From Ancylobacter rudongensis (lineage in GTDB: Bacteria > Pseudomonadota > Alphaproteobacteria > Rhizobiales > Xanthobacteraceae): a DNA stretch of 64,000 nucleotides. The stretch's first letter is position 1, and each line of letters begins with the position of its first letter. The stretch is taken from contig NZ_FMTP01000002.1 in NCBI RefSeq assembly GCF_900100155.1, forward strand, positions 646,711-710,710, written 5' to 3'. The notes beneath the pieces are model-generated. The model was not told where the DNA came from, did not search any database, and worked only from the letters and a program-made list of their open reading frames with translations. Positions 54,163 through 63,557 of the stretch are shown here, piece by piece. The position numbers were made by a program, and so were the translations under genes.

Positions 54163-57100
54163 TCAAATCCGGGCCGGGCGGCGCAGGTCCAGCGTCGCGG
54201 GGAATTCGGTGGAAGGCTCCTCGGGCGGGATGAACAGATAGCCCGGCGTATGGCCGAGATCCTGGAAGCGCGCCAGCCGCCTTGCCTGCGCCTCATAGGA
54301 ATTCACCGGGAAGGTCTCGTAGTTGCGCCCACCGGGATGGGCGACATGGTAGACGCAGCCTCCCAGCGAGCGGTTCGACCACAGGTCGACGATGTCGAAG
54401 GTCAGCGGCGCCTGCACCGGGATGGTCGGGTGCAGGCCGGAGGCCGGCTGCCACGCCTTGAAGCGCACGCCGGCGACATATTCGCCGAAGCGCCCGGTCG
54501 GCATCAGCGGCAGGCGGCGGCCATTGCAGGCGACGACGTGGCGGATCGGGTTCAGGCTCTCCACCCGCACCTGAAGCCGCTCCACCGAGGAATCGACGAA
54601 GCGCACCGTGCCGCCGGCCGCCCCCTCCTCGCCCAGCACGTTCCACGGCTCCAGCGCCTGGCGCAGTTCCAGCGTCACCCCGCCGCGCTCGACCTGGCCG
54701 AAATAGGGGAAGCGGAACTCGCGCTGCGCCTCGAACCACATCGGGTCGACCCGGTAGCCGGCGCGGCCCAGGTCGTGCAGCACGTCCATGAAGTCGGCCC
54801 AGACGAAATGCGGCAGCATGAAGCGGTCGGCCAGCGCCGTGCCCCAGCGGGCGAGCTTGCCTTCCTGCGGCTCGCGCCAGAACCAGGCGATGAGCGCGCG
54901 CAGCAGCAATTGCTGGGCGAGCGACATGCGCCAGTCCGGCGGCATCTCGAAGGAGCGGAACTCGACCAGGCCGAGGCGGCCGGTCGGCCCGTCCGGCGAG
55001 AACAGCTTGTCGATGCAGATCTCGGAACGATGGGTGTTGCCGGTGACGTCGGTGAGCAGGTTGCGGAACAGCCGGTCGACCAGCCAGGGCGGCGGCGCCA
55101 TCCCCTTGCCGGGCGTCGGCACGTTCGCCATGGCGATTTCCAGCTCGTACAGGGCGTCATGGCGCGCCTCGTCGACGCGCGGCGCCTGGCTGGTCGGGCC
55201 GATGAACAGGCCGGAGAACAAGTAGGACAGCGCCGGGTGGCGCTGCCAATAGGTGATGAGGCTCTTCAACAGGTCCGGCCGGCGCAGGAACGGGCTGTCC
55301 GCCGGCATGGCGCCGCCCACCACCACATGGTTGCCGCCGCCCGTGCCGGTGTGGCGGCCGTCGACCATGAACTTCTCGGTGCCGAGGCGCGACAGCCGGG
55401 CCTCCTCATAGAGGTCGCGGGTGATCTCGACGCAGGTCTTCCAATTGGCGGCGGGATGGACATTGACCTCGATGACGCCCGGATCAGGCGCCACGCGGAT
55501 GACATTGAGGCGCGGATCGATCGGCGGGGTGTAGCCCTCGATATGTACAGGCAGTTTCAGCTCGGCCGCCGTCACCTCGATGGCGGCGAGCAGTTCCAGA
55601 TAATCCTCCAGCCGCTCGGTCGGCGGCATGAACACGCAGAGCCGCCCGTCGCGCGGCTCGACGGTCAGGGCGGTGCGGACCGAGCCAGTGCCGGTGAGCA
55701 CCTGGTCGACCTGCCCCTGCGAGGGCTCCTCGCTCGCCGAGCGGCGATAGCGCTGGTGCAGCACCTCGGCATCCGGCAGTTCGCCGGTGATGGTCATCGG
55801 GTCGGCGGGGTTCACATAGGGGTAGGCGGCGGGCGGCACCCAGGGCAGGCTAGCCAGCGGCAGGCGGAAGCCGGCCGGCGAATCGCCCGGCACCAGAAAC
55901 ATGCGCCCGCGCCGGAAGCGCCACTTCTCGCTGATCCAACCGCGCGAGGCGCGGGCCTGCCAGCGCTGGATCGGCAGCACATAACCGCTCGGCGTGCCCA
56001 GCCCGCGCGCGAAGACGCGGGCAAAGCGGGCGCGTGTCTCGGCATCCTCCAGCTTGGTGTCGAACGGATCGACATTGTCCGGCAGGTCGCCTTCCTTGAG
56101 AATCCAGTGCGCGGGGTCCTCATAGGCCGGCTCGGCATAACCGGCGCCGACGCCGAGGCTGTCGGCCAGCGTCTCGATGAAGTTCTGCGCCTCGGCGATG
56201 GTGGCGCCCGCCTGCGTCTCGGCGGCGACCAGCGTCGGATCGCGCCAGATCGGCTTGCCGTCCTTGCGCCAGTAGAGCGAGAAGGTCCAGCGCGGCAGGC
56301 TTTCGCCGGGATACCATTTGCCCTGGCCGTAATGCAGCATGCCGCCGGGCGCGAAGCGCGTGCGCAGGCGGCGGATCAGCTCGTCCGCCCGCGCCCGCTT
56401 GGTCGGGCCCACCGCCGAGGTGTTCCACTCGGCGCCCTGATAATCGTCGATGGAAATGAAGGTCGGCTCGCCGCCCATGGTGAGGCGCACATCCTGCGCC
56501 GCCAGATCGGCATCCACCCGGTCGCCGAGCGCGTCGAGCGCCTCCCAGGCCTCGTCCGAAAAGGGCAGCGTGACGCGCGGCTTTTCCGCCACCCGCGTCA
56601 CCCGCATGTTGAACTCGAACTCGGTCTTCGTCCCCTCCTCCGCGGTGAAGCCTCCGGTGATCGGCGCCGCCGAGGACGGGTTGGGCGTGGCGCAGAGTGG
56701 CAGATGGCTCTCGCCGCACAGGAGGCCGGAGGTGGGGTCGAGGCCGATCCAGCCGGCGCCGGGCAGATAGACCTCGCACCAGGCATGAAGATCAGTGAAA
56801 TCGACCTCGGTGCCGGTCGGGCCTTCCAGCGCCTTCACGTCGGGCTTGAGCTGGATGAGATAGCCGGAGACAAAGCGGGCGGCGAGGCCGAGCCAGCGCA
56901 GCACCTGCACCAGCAGCCAGCCGGAATCGCGGCAGGAGCCGGACGCCCGCGACAACGTCTCTTCCGGCGTCTGCACGCCCGGCTCCAGCCGGATGAGATA
57001 GCCGACATGCTGCTGCACCTTCTGGTTCAGCTCAACCAGATAGTCCACCGTCATGGCGCCGGCGGGGGGCTGGATGCTGTCGACGAAGGCGTCGAGAAGC

Positions 57101-57474
57101 GGCCCACCCTCCTCGCGCTCCAGATAAGGGATCAGCTCCTTGGCGAGGCCGGGCGGATAGGCGAAGGGCAGCCGCTCGGCATATTCCTCGATGAAGAAGT
57201 CGAACGGGTTGTAGACCGTCATGTCGGCGATGAGGTCGACCTCGACCCGGAACTCGGTCGCCTTCTCCGGGAAGACGAAGCGGGCCATCCAGTTGCCGAA
57301 CGGGTCCTGCTGCCAGTTCACGAAATGATTGGAAGGCGTGACCTTGAGCGAATAGCTCTGCACCGGGGTTCGGCAATGGGGCGCCGGGCGCAGCCGGATG
57401 ATCTGGGGCCCGAGCAGGACCGGGCGGTCATAGGTGTAGGCCGTGACGTGATGCAGGCTCGCGAAGATTGTCAT
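54163..57474 (-). CDS. Transglutaminase fused to DUF2126 domain
   Basis: A 1103-residue protein starting [19 protein letters not shown]. Residues 1-290 are a transglutaminase-like domain with Cys181 (GSCRDSGW), His230 (DLHAWCEVY) and Asp246 (GLDPTSG). The rest is DUF2126, including [14 protein letters not shown] and the [22 protein letters not shown] segment that recalls glutamine-synthetase/amidoligase-like active sites. It is the first gene of the cluster, 110 bases upstream of the ATP-grasp gene. A peptide-ligase or peptide-hydrolase role is inferred from the family. Confidence 0.9.
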   Translation of the reverse strand: MTIFASLHHVTAYTYDRPVLLGPQIIRLRPAPHCRTPVQSYSLKVTPSNHFVNWQQDPFGNWMARFVFPEKATEFRVEVDLIADMTVYNPFDFFIEEYAERLPFAYPPGLAKELIPYLEREEGGPLLDAFVDSIQPPAGAMTVDYLVELNQKVQQHVGYLIRLEPGVQTPEETLSRASGSCRDSGWLLVQVLRWLGLAARFVSGYLIQLKPDVKALEGPTGTEVDFTDLHAWCEVYLPGAGWIGLDPTSGLLCGESHLPLCATPNPSSAAPITGGFTAEEGTKTEFEFNMRVTRVAEKPRVTLPFSDEAWEALDALGDRVDADLAAQDVRLTMGGEPTFISIDDYQGAEWNTSAVGPTKRARADELIRRLRTRFAPGGMLHYGQGKWYPGESLPRWTFSLYWRKDGKPIWRDPTLVAAETQAGATIAEAQNFIETLADSLGVGAGYAEPAYEDPAHWILKEGDLPDNVDPFDTKLEDAETRARFARVFARGLGTPSGYVLPIQRWQARASRGWISEKWRFRRGRMFLVPGDSPAGFRLPLASLPWVPPAAYPYVNPADPMTITGELPDAEVLHQRYRRSASEEPSQGQVDQVLTGTGSVRTALTVEPRDGRLCVFMPPTERLEDYLELLAAIEVTAAELKLPVHIEGYTPPIDPRLNVIRVAPDPGVIEVNVHPAANWKTCVEITRDLYEEARLSRLGTEKFMVDGRHTGTGGGNHVVVGGAMPADSPFLRRPDLLKSLITYWQRHPALSYLFSGLFIGPTSQAPRVDEARHDALYELEIAMANVPTPGKGMAPPPWLVDRLFRNLLTDVTGNTHRSEICIDKLFSPDGPTGRLGLVEFRSFEMPPDWRMSLAQQLLLRALIAWFWREPQEGKLARWGTALADRFMLPHFVWADFMDVLHDLGRAGYRVDPMWFEAQREFRFPYFGQVERGGVTLELRQALEPWNVLGEEGAAGGTVRFVDSSVERLQVRVESLNPIRHVVACNGRRLPLMPTGRFGEYVAGVRFKAWQPASGLHPTIPVQAPLTFDIVDLWSNRSLGGCVYHVAHPGGRNYETFPVNSYEAQARRLARFQDLGHTPGYLFIPPEEPSTEFPATLDLRRPARI

Positions 57475-57767
57475 AGGCACCAACCGACAGACGAAGACGA
57501 CGCCGCACGCGCCCGGAAGCGGCCAGCGGGGCGGAACCCTGTGATGAACGCAGGAATCGTGCCGCAGGGCAATGGGGCGACCGCCCAAGGCCGCCGCCGC
57601 CGGCTGCCCCGGCGCCGCCTAGCCCGGCGCCAGCACAGTGGCGCGAATTGAGGCGAGAGGCACGCGAAAAGGGACGCGAAGTTGGGATGCCGACGCTCGG
57701 CACGAGAGCGAAGGCTCGCGCGGGCGCCCCACACCCGCACAGGCCTGCCTGCCGCTTCCGCGCCGGC

Positions 57768-60700
57768 TCACGCCGAATGCGCGGTTCCCTCGCCCGAGGC
57801 GGGCGGCACGGTGCCGGCCGGCGCCTTGCCGCGCACACGCCATTCCTCGAAGCGCTGCAGCACCGTGTAGAAGGAGGGCACGAACAGCACGGCGAGGCAG
57901 GTGGAGGCGAGCATGCCGGAGAACACCGCGATGCCGATCGACTTGCGCGAGGCGGCGCCCGCGCCGGTGGCCAGCACCAGCGGCAGCACGCCGAGGATGA
58001 AGGCGAAGGAGGTCATCAGGATCGGCCGGAATCGCAGCCGCGCGGCCTCGGTCGCCGCCTCCACGATCTCCATCCCCTCGGCCCGTTTCTCGCGTGCGAA
58101 CTCCACGATCAGAATGGCGTTCTTGGCCGAGAGCGCGATCAGAAGGATCAATCCGATCTGGGTGTAGAGGTTGTTGGAGATCCCCACGCCGGTGAGCGCC
58201 ACGACGGTGCCGAGCAGGGCGAGCGGCACGGCCAGCAGCACCGAGAACGGCAGCACCCAGCTCTCATACTGGCCGGCGAGCACGAAATAGACCAGCAGGA
58301 TGGCGAGGCCGAAGACGAAGTAGACCTCGTTGCCAACCACCTCCTCCTGATAGGACATGGCGGTCCAGCTGGAGCCCATGCCAGCCGGCATCGTCGCGTC
58401 GGCGACCTGATCCATGATGTCGAGTGCCTGGCCGGACGAGAAGCCGGGCGCCGGGCCACCCTGGATCGTGGTGGCGGGGTAGAGATTATACAGCGTGATC
58501 AGCGGCGGGCCGAAGGCGGGCTCCACCTCGGCCAGCGTGCCGAGCGGCACCATGACGCCTTCCGGGGTGCGGATCTTCAGGTTGAGGATTTCCTCCGGCG
58601 TGCGGCGGAAATCGGGCTCGGACTGGATATAGGCTTGGAAGGTCTGCCCGAACTCGTTGAACTGGGTGACGTAGCTGGAGCCGACATAGCCCTGCACAGT
58701 CGAGAACACCTGCCCCACTGTCACGCCCAGCGTCTCGGCCTTGATGCGGTTGATCTTGAGCAGCAGCTGCGGAACGTTGGCGCGGAACGAGGTGGACAGG
58801 CGCTGCAGTGCCGACTGGGTCGAGGCATTGGCGAGGATCTGCTGCGTCACCGCCTGAAGCTCGGAAAAATCGAAGCTGCCGTCCCTCTGCTGGAGCATCA
58901 TGGTGAAGCCGGAGGCATTGCCCACGCCCTGGATCGCCGGCGGCACCAGCACGAAGGTGAAGGCCTCGTCGACCTGCTGCAGCTCCTTGTTCAGCGTGTC
59001 ATAGATGTCGCGCAGCCCCTGTCCGGCCTTGTCGCGCTCGTCCCACGGATTGAGCATGACATAGGCGACGCCGCCATTGGCGAGGGTGGCGTTGTTGTCG
59101 AGCACCGAAACGCCGGAAATGGCGATGACGTCCTTCACCCCCGGCGTCTTCCCGGCGATTTCGGAAATCTGGCTCATCACCGCGGTGGTGCGCTGCAGCG
59201 AGGCCGCATCGGGAAGCTGCGCGCCGATAAGCACATAGCCTTGGTCCTCGGTCGGCAGGAAGCCGGTGGGCACCCGGGTGAGGCCCCATATCGCGAGGCC
59301 AATCAGCACCAAGCCGATGGTGACCACTACCGCGCTCGCCTTGACCATGTGGTGGATCAGGCCGGCATACCAGTGCTCGGCCTTGTTGTAGACAGCGTTG
59401 AAGCCCCGGTAGAAGAAATTGCGCTGGCCTTCCGGCACCGGCTTGCGCAGCCACAGCGCGCACTGGGTGGGCTTCAGCGTCAGCGCGTTGATCGCCGAGA
59501 TGAAGGCGGTGGCGGCGATGACCAGCGCGAACTGCTTGTACATCTGGCCGGTGAGGCCGGGCATGAACGCCGCCGGCAGGAACACCGCCATCAGCACCAG
59601 GGTGATGCCGATGATCGGCCCGAGCAGTTCGTCCATCGCCTTTTCGGCGGCCTCGCGGCCAGGCAGGCCCTTCTCGATATGGCGCGCCACCCCTTCGACG
59701 ATGACGATGGCGTCGTCGACCACGATGCCGATGGCCAGCACGATCGCGAACAGGGTGGACAGGTTGACCGTGAAGCCCATCGCCGCCATGGCGGCGAAGG
59801 TGCCAATGATCGTCACCGGCACCGTAGTCGCTGGCACCAGCATCGCCCGCCAGTCCTGCAGGAACACCAGGATGACGATGAGCACGAGGATGCCGGCCTC
59901 GAACAGTGTGACGTAGACCTCGGAAATCGAGGCATTCACGAACACGGTGGTGTCGAACGGCACGGCATAGGAAAGGCCGGGTGGGAAGCTCTTGGAGAGC
60001 TCCTCCATCTTGGCCCGCACCTCAGTCGCCACCTGCAGCGAGTTCGCCTCCGGAAGCTGGTAGATACCGAGCGCCGCCGCTGGCTTGTCGTTGAAGGTGA
60101 AGATCTGGCTGTAGGTCTGCGCGCCAATCTCGACCCGCGCTACGTCGCGCAGCCGCGTGATGCGCCCGCCATCGGCGTTCGACACCTTGACGATGATGTT
60201 CTCATAGTCGGCGACGTCGTTGAGCCGGCCATCCATCGACAGGGTGAACTGGAAGTTCTGGCCCTTCGGCACCGGCGGCATGCCGACCACGCCGGACGCC
60301 ACTTCCTGGCTCTGCTGCTGGATCGCGTCGATCACGTCCTGCGGGGTGAGCTGGCGTGCCTGCAATTCGTCCGGATTGAGCCAGACGCGCATCGCATAAT
60401 TGCCCGCGCCGAAGACGCTTACATTGCCGACACCATCGAGGCGGGCAATCTCGTTCTCAAGATTGATGACGCCGTAATTGGCCAGGAACAGGCTGTCGAA
60501 CTGCCCTTCCGGCGAATAGAGCGTGACGAACTGAAGGATCGCAGTCGACTTGATCTGCGTGGTCACGCCCTGCACCTGCACCGCCTGCGGCAGCGAGGCG
60601 AGGGCGATGGCGACGCGGTTCTGCACCAGCACCTGCGCCATGTTCGGGTCGGTGCCGATGGCGAAGGTCACGGTCAGCGAGTAGGTGCCGTCGCTGGCGC

Positions 60701-60947
60701 TGGTGGACTGCATGTAAAGCATGTCCTCGACGCCGTTCACCTGCTGCTCGATCGGCAGCGCGACGGTGTCGACCAGCGTGCGGGCGCTGGCGCCGGGATA
60801 GAGCGTCGTCACCTGGATGGTCGGGGGCACGACGTTGGGATATTGCGCCACCGGCAGCGAGTAGAGCGCGACGGCGCCGATCAGCACGAAGACCAGCGCG
60901 AGAACGTTGGCGAGGACCGGCCGTTCGATAAAGAAGCGGGAGATCAT
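57768..60947 (-). CDS. RND multidrug efflux permease, HAE1/AcrB type
   Basis: A 1059-residue AcrB-like pump starting MISRFFIERPVLANVLALVF. The proton-relay aspartates are in IGIVVDDAIVIVEG (TM4) and the Lys in SAKNAILIVEFAREK (TM10). Two large periplasmic loops and 12 membrane helices are present. GAAGG lies 8 bases before the ATG. It is downstream of the membrane-fusion gene by 121 bases. The C-terminus carries a low-complexity tail. Substrates cannot be set. Confidence 0.95.
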   Translation of the reverse strand: MISRFFIERPVLANVLALVFVLIGAVALYSLPVAQYPNVVPPTIQVTTLYPGASARTLVDTVALPIEQQVNGVEDMLYMQSTSASDGTYSLTVTFAIGTDPNMAQVLVQNRVAIALASLPQAVQVQGVTTQIKSTAILQFVTLYSPEGQFDSLFLANYGVINLENEIARLDGVGNVSVFGAGNYAMRVWLNPDELQARQLTPQDVIDAIQQQSQEVASGVVGMPPVPKGQNFQFTLSMDGRLNDVADYENIIVKVSNADGGRITRLRDVARVEIGAQTYSQIFTFNDKPAAALGIYQLPEANSLQVATEVRAKMEELSKSFPPGLSYAVPFDTTVFVNASISEVYVTLFEAGILVLIVILVFLQDWRAMLVPATTVPVTIIGTFAAMAAMGFTVNLSTLFAIVLAIGIVVDDAIVIVEGVARHIEKGLPGREAAEKAMDELLGPIIGITLVLMAVFLPAAFMPGLTGQMYKQFALVIAATAFISAINALTLKPTQCALWLRKPVPEGQRNFFYRGFNAVYNKAEHWYAGLIHHMVKASAVVVTIGLVLIGLAIWGLTRVPTGFLPTEDQGYVLIGAQLPDAASLQRTTAVMSQISEIAGKTPGVKDVIAISGVSVLDNNATLANGGVAYVMLNPWDERDKAGQGLRDIYDTLNKELQQVDEAFTFVLVPPAIQGVGNASGFTMMLQQRDGSFDFSELQAVTQQILANASTQSALQRLSTSFRANVPQLLLKINRIKAETLGVTVGQVFSTVQGYVGSSYVTQFNEFGQTFQAYIQSEPDFRRTPEEILNLKIRTPEGVMVPLGTLAEVEPAFGPPLITLYNLYPATTIQGGPAPGFSSGQALDIMDQVADATMPAGMGSSWTAMSYQEEVVGNEVYFVFGLAILLVYFVLAGQYESWVLPFSVLLAVPLALLGTVVALTGVGISNNLYTQIGLILLIALSAKNAILIVEFAREKRAEGMEIVEAATEAARLRFRPILMTSFAFILGVLPLVLATGAGAASRKSIGIAVFSGMLASTCLAVLFVPSFYTVLQRFEEWRVRGKAPAGTVPPASGEGTAHSA

Positions 60948-61068
60948 GTGACGGGCCTTCGGTTCATGCGGGCCGGAGCGAAAGTCGCGGGGTATCGGGT
61001 CGCGGGGTCTTGGCAGGCGTTCGGAGCGTCGTCGTGCGGCGGCCGTGCCACTGGCAATCAGCCGGCGG

Positions 61069-62340
61069 TCAGTTCGCCGGCTTGGCCGGGGTCGCGCTCC
61101 CGTTCTTGGCAGCGTCGGTCTTTGTCGGCTCGGTCTTGGCCGCGTCGGTAGTGGCCGCGTCGGGTGTCCCCGCCGCGCTGCCATCCGCCTTGCCCTCGAC
61201 CGGCGCGACCTTCGAGCCCGGCGTCGCCCGCTGGATGCCGCCCACCACCACGCGATCGCCGGCCGCAAGGCCGGATTCGATCACCCGGTACTCGCCGATC
61301 TGCTGGCCGACGGTGACGATCTTCTGCTCGACCACGTCGTCCTTGTTCACCACCAGCACATATTTGCCCTGCTGCGCGGTGCCGATCGCCGTATCGGCGA
61401 CGAGGAAGGCATTGGGAATCTGCTTGGCGGGGATACGCACGCGCACGAACAGGCCGGGCAGCAGCTCCAGCGTCGGGTTGTCGAACACGCCGCGCACCAG
61501 CAGCGTGCCGGTGGCGGGGTCGACTTCCGGCGACACATAGTCGAGCCGGCCCTTGTGCGGGTAAGCGTCGCCCTCGTCCTGCAGGCCGAGATCGATCTCG
61601 ATCTCTTTCACATCCTCGATCGTGCGGCCCTGCGCCGCCAGCGCCTGCTTGATCCGCAGGACCTGGTTCTCGCCGATGTTGAAATAGGCGTAGATCGGGT
61701 TCATCTGCACGATGGTGGCGAGCTTGGTCGGCTCGGTGTGGCCAACCAGTTGGCCGACATCGGCGAGGTGGCGGGTGACGATGCCGTCAAACGGCGCCAG
61801 CACCGTGGTGTAGCCGAGATTGATGGTGGCGATCTCGATATTGGCCTTGGCCGCGTCCACCGAGGCGACAGCCTGGTCCCGCGCCGCGCGCGCCTTGTCG
61901 ACCGTCGCCTGCGAGGAGAAGTCCTGCTGGCCGAGCGTCGACTGACGCTGATATTCGGCTTCGTTATTGGTGAGCTGAGCCTCAGCCGAGGCCAGCTGGG
62001 CCTTGGCCTGGTCGAGATTGGCCTGATAGGTGTCCTGCTGGATGAGGAAGAGGCGGTCGCCCTTCTTCATCACCGCGCCGTCCTTATAGTCGATCGACAT
62101 CAGGAAGCCTTCGACACGGGCGACCAGATCGACCGTGTTGATGGAAGCGGTGTTGCCGGTGAATTCCAGATACTGCGTCACCGCCTGCTGCACGGGCGCG
62201 GCAACCGTCACCTGCGGCGGCGGGGGCGGGACATATTTGTTCTCTTCCGAGCACGCCGCCAGCAGCACGGACACCATCCCGACGCCGAGCAAACCGGCTC
62301 CCGCACGCCACCAACCGGCCTTACTCACGCTCGGACCCAT
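61069..62340 (-). CDS. RND efflux periplasmic adaptor (membrane fusion) lipoprotein
   Basis: A 423-residue AcrA-like protein. The signal ends in the lipobox LLAAC (lipidated Cys). The barrel-sandwich hybrid and the long coiled-coil hairpin (LDQAKAQLASAEAQLTNNEA, then DKARAARDQAVASVDAAKA) follow, with LGYTTVLAPFDGIVTRH as the adaptor signature. The C-terminus ends in an Ala/Thr/Lys-rich tail. The ATG at 62340 has GGGAG 6 bases upstream. It is first in the operon with the pump; no outer-membrane channel gene is present. Confidence 0.93.
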   Translation of the reverse strand: MGPSVSKAGWWRAGAGLLGVGMVSVLLAACSEENKYVPPPPPQVTVAAPVQQAVTQYLEFTGNTASINTVDLVARVEGFLMSIDYKDGAVMKKGDRLFLIQQDTYQANLDQAKAQLASAEAQLTNNEAEYQRQSTLGQQDFSSQATVDKARAARDQAVASVDAAKANIEIATINLGYTTVLAPFDGIVTRHLADVGQLVGHTEPTKLATIVQMNPIYAYFNIGENQVLRIKQALAAQGRTIEDVKEIEIDLGLQDEGDAYPHKGRLDYVSPEVDPATGTLLVRGVFDNPTLELLPGLFVRVRIPAKQIPNAFLVADTAIGTAQQGKYVLVVNKDDVVEQKIVTVGQQIGEYRVIESGLAAGDRVVVGGIQRATPGSKVAPVEGKADGSAAGTPDAATTDAAKTEPTKTDAAKNGSATPAKPAN

Positions 62341-62462
62341 TCCACTCTCCCGTGGCGCCATTTCCGCCACCGGACTATACCGCCGACCGCCCCCTTGTCT
62401 AGTTGCGCCTACTTTCACGTATTCAATAAAAAGAAACATTCCAGAAATAGAAAATAGAGAAA

Positions 62463-62484
62463 TGTACAAACGTGATCTTGCACA
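62463..62484. promoter_or_regulatory. Inverted repeat upstream of the RND operon, candidate TetR/AcrR-type operator
   Basis: TGTACAA (62463-62469) and TTGCACA (62478-62484) form an inverted repeat with one mismatch, 123-144 bases before the adaptor start, in an A/T-rich stretch. No regulator gene is adjacent. The 470-bp gap 62341-62810 holds this site but no ORF I can support. Confidence 0.4.
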
Positions 62485-62810
62485 TTCGGCCGCCCCAGGG
62501 AGCGCCGAATCCCGCTTCGGCCGGCTCTTTCTCCGCCGGAAACCGTCGCTATAGTTCACCTCATTCGGATTGCACGCGGCATTTAGGCACCATTTTGGCG
62601 GCGATCGAGCCTGCCGACCGCGAGCCGCCCCTCAAAATCTTGCGCGGCCGGCCCCTCTCCCGGTTTGGCTGCCGCGACGGGGAGCGGCCGCCTGCGTTCG
62701 AGGCGCCCGGACGGCTCGACTTTTACCGCGCATCGACTAGGCTGCACCGGCGCGGCGAGCTTGCAGCCCGAGTTCCGGTCCGGACGCCGCGCCGGACCGC
62801 GAGGCCCTTC

Positions 62811-63209
62811 ATGTCGCACACGCATTTTCGCCGCCGCGCCCTTCTCGCCGCCCTGTCGCTGGCGGTCCTGCCGGTTGCGGCGCTCGTCCTGCCCGGGGCC
62901 GCGCCAGTCGCCCTTGCGCAGGCGGGCGATGCCCGCTTCGCCGGCCTGTCGCTCACCCATGGCGACCTGTTCACCAATGATGTGGGCACGGTGATGGGAG
63001 TGACGGTGGCCAACAACACCGCCGCCACGGTCGGCTCGGTCACGGTCGCGTGCAGCTTCACCGCCAAGGGCAAGCCGGCGGGTTCGGCGGATACCACAAT
63101 CTATAACATCGTCGCCGGCGCGACCGGCCAGGACCGGGTGAACCTGATGGGTCCTAAGGCCGACGCCGCCAGCTGCGCCATCACCGCCATCGGCCCTCCG
63201 CTGGACTGA
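62811..63209 (+). CDS. Small secreted protein of unknown function
   Basis: A 132-residue protein. The N-terminus [19 protein letters not shown] is a signal peptide, with cleavage near APVALAQAG. The mature part is a beta-rich domain ([31 protein letters not shown]) resembling FxLYD or similar immunoglobulin-like folds, with two Cys likely forming a disulfide. The ATG at 62811 is preceded by GAGGCCCTTC. Function is unknown. Confidence 0.72.
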   Translation: MSHTHFRRRALLAALSLAVLPVAALVLPGAAPVALAQAGDARFAGLSLTHGDLFTNDVGTVMGVTVANNTAATVGSVTVACSFTAKGKPAGSADTTIYNIVAGATGQDRVNLMGPKADAASCAITAIGPPLD

Positions 63210-63465
63210 CTCGGGTGCGCCAGCACCGCCTGGCGCGCGGCAGCCCCTTGGCGCCCGGGCCGGGCCGCCGGACGCGCGCAGGATGCCGGCAAATCGGGCC
63301 GCGGGAGCGCCCGAGACGGCGCTTTTCAACAGCCCGACACGATTGCCGGCACGTCCGCGTGCGCGGCGCTTGCCAGAGTGGCGCGCTTCGCTATATTCCG
63401 CGCCTCTTCGATGGTTCGCGGGCCGGTCCCGCCGCGATCGAAGCACCCGGCCCCAGGCCGGTGAC

Positions 63466-63555
63466 GGAGGGGTGGCCGAGTGGTTGAAGGCGCACGCCTG
63501 GAAAGTGTGTATACGGGAAACCGTATCGCGGGTTCGAATCCCGCTCCCTCCGCCA
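63466..63555 (+). tRNA. tRNA-Ser (GGA anticodon)
   Basis: A 90-nt class II tRNA with encoded CCA. The 7-bp acceptor (GGAGGGG with the 3' strand ending CCCTCC), the GCCGAGTGG D region, the anticodon loop CTGGAAA with GGA, the long variable arm (TATACGGG-AAA-CCGTATC) and the T loop GTTCGAATC are all present. It decodes UCC/UCU serine codons. It is a typical integration site for genomic islands; the next gene on its 3' side lacks a proper end. Confidence 0.96.
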
Positions 63556-63557
63556 GT

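Noticed and set aside
54094..57651. 1185-residue open frame opposite the DUF2126 gene
   Set aside because: It is an antisense shadow: the sense strand encodes a well-conserved transglutaminase-DUF2126 protein.
57648..61151. 1167-residue open frame opposite the RND pump
   Set aside because: It is an antisense shadow of the AcrB-like gene, His/Asp/Arg-rich without domain features.
62583..63465. Continuation of the serine hydrolase frame leftward past the tRNA
   Set aside because: The frame crosses the antisense of tRNA-Ser and of the secreted-protein gene, so it is not coding beyond the hydrolase end.
63466..63555. Protein tail read from the antisense of the tRNA
   Set aside because: This is a known false-translation product of tRNA-Ser antisense, not a real domain.
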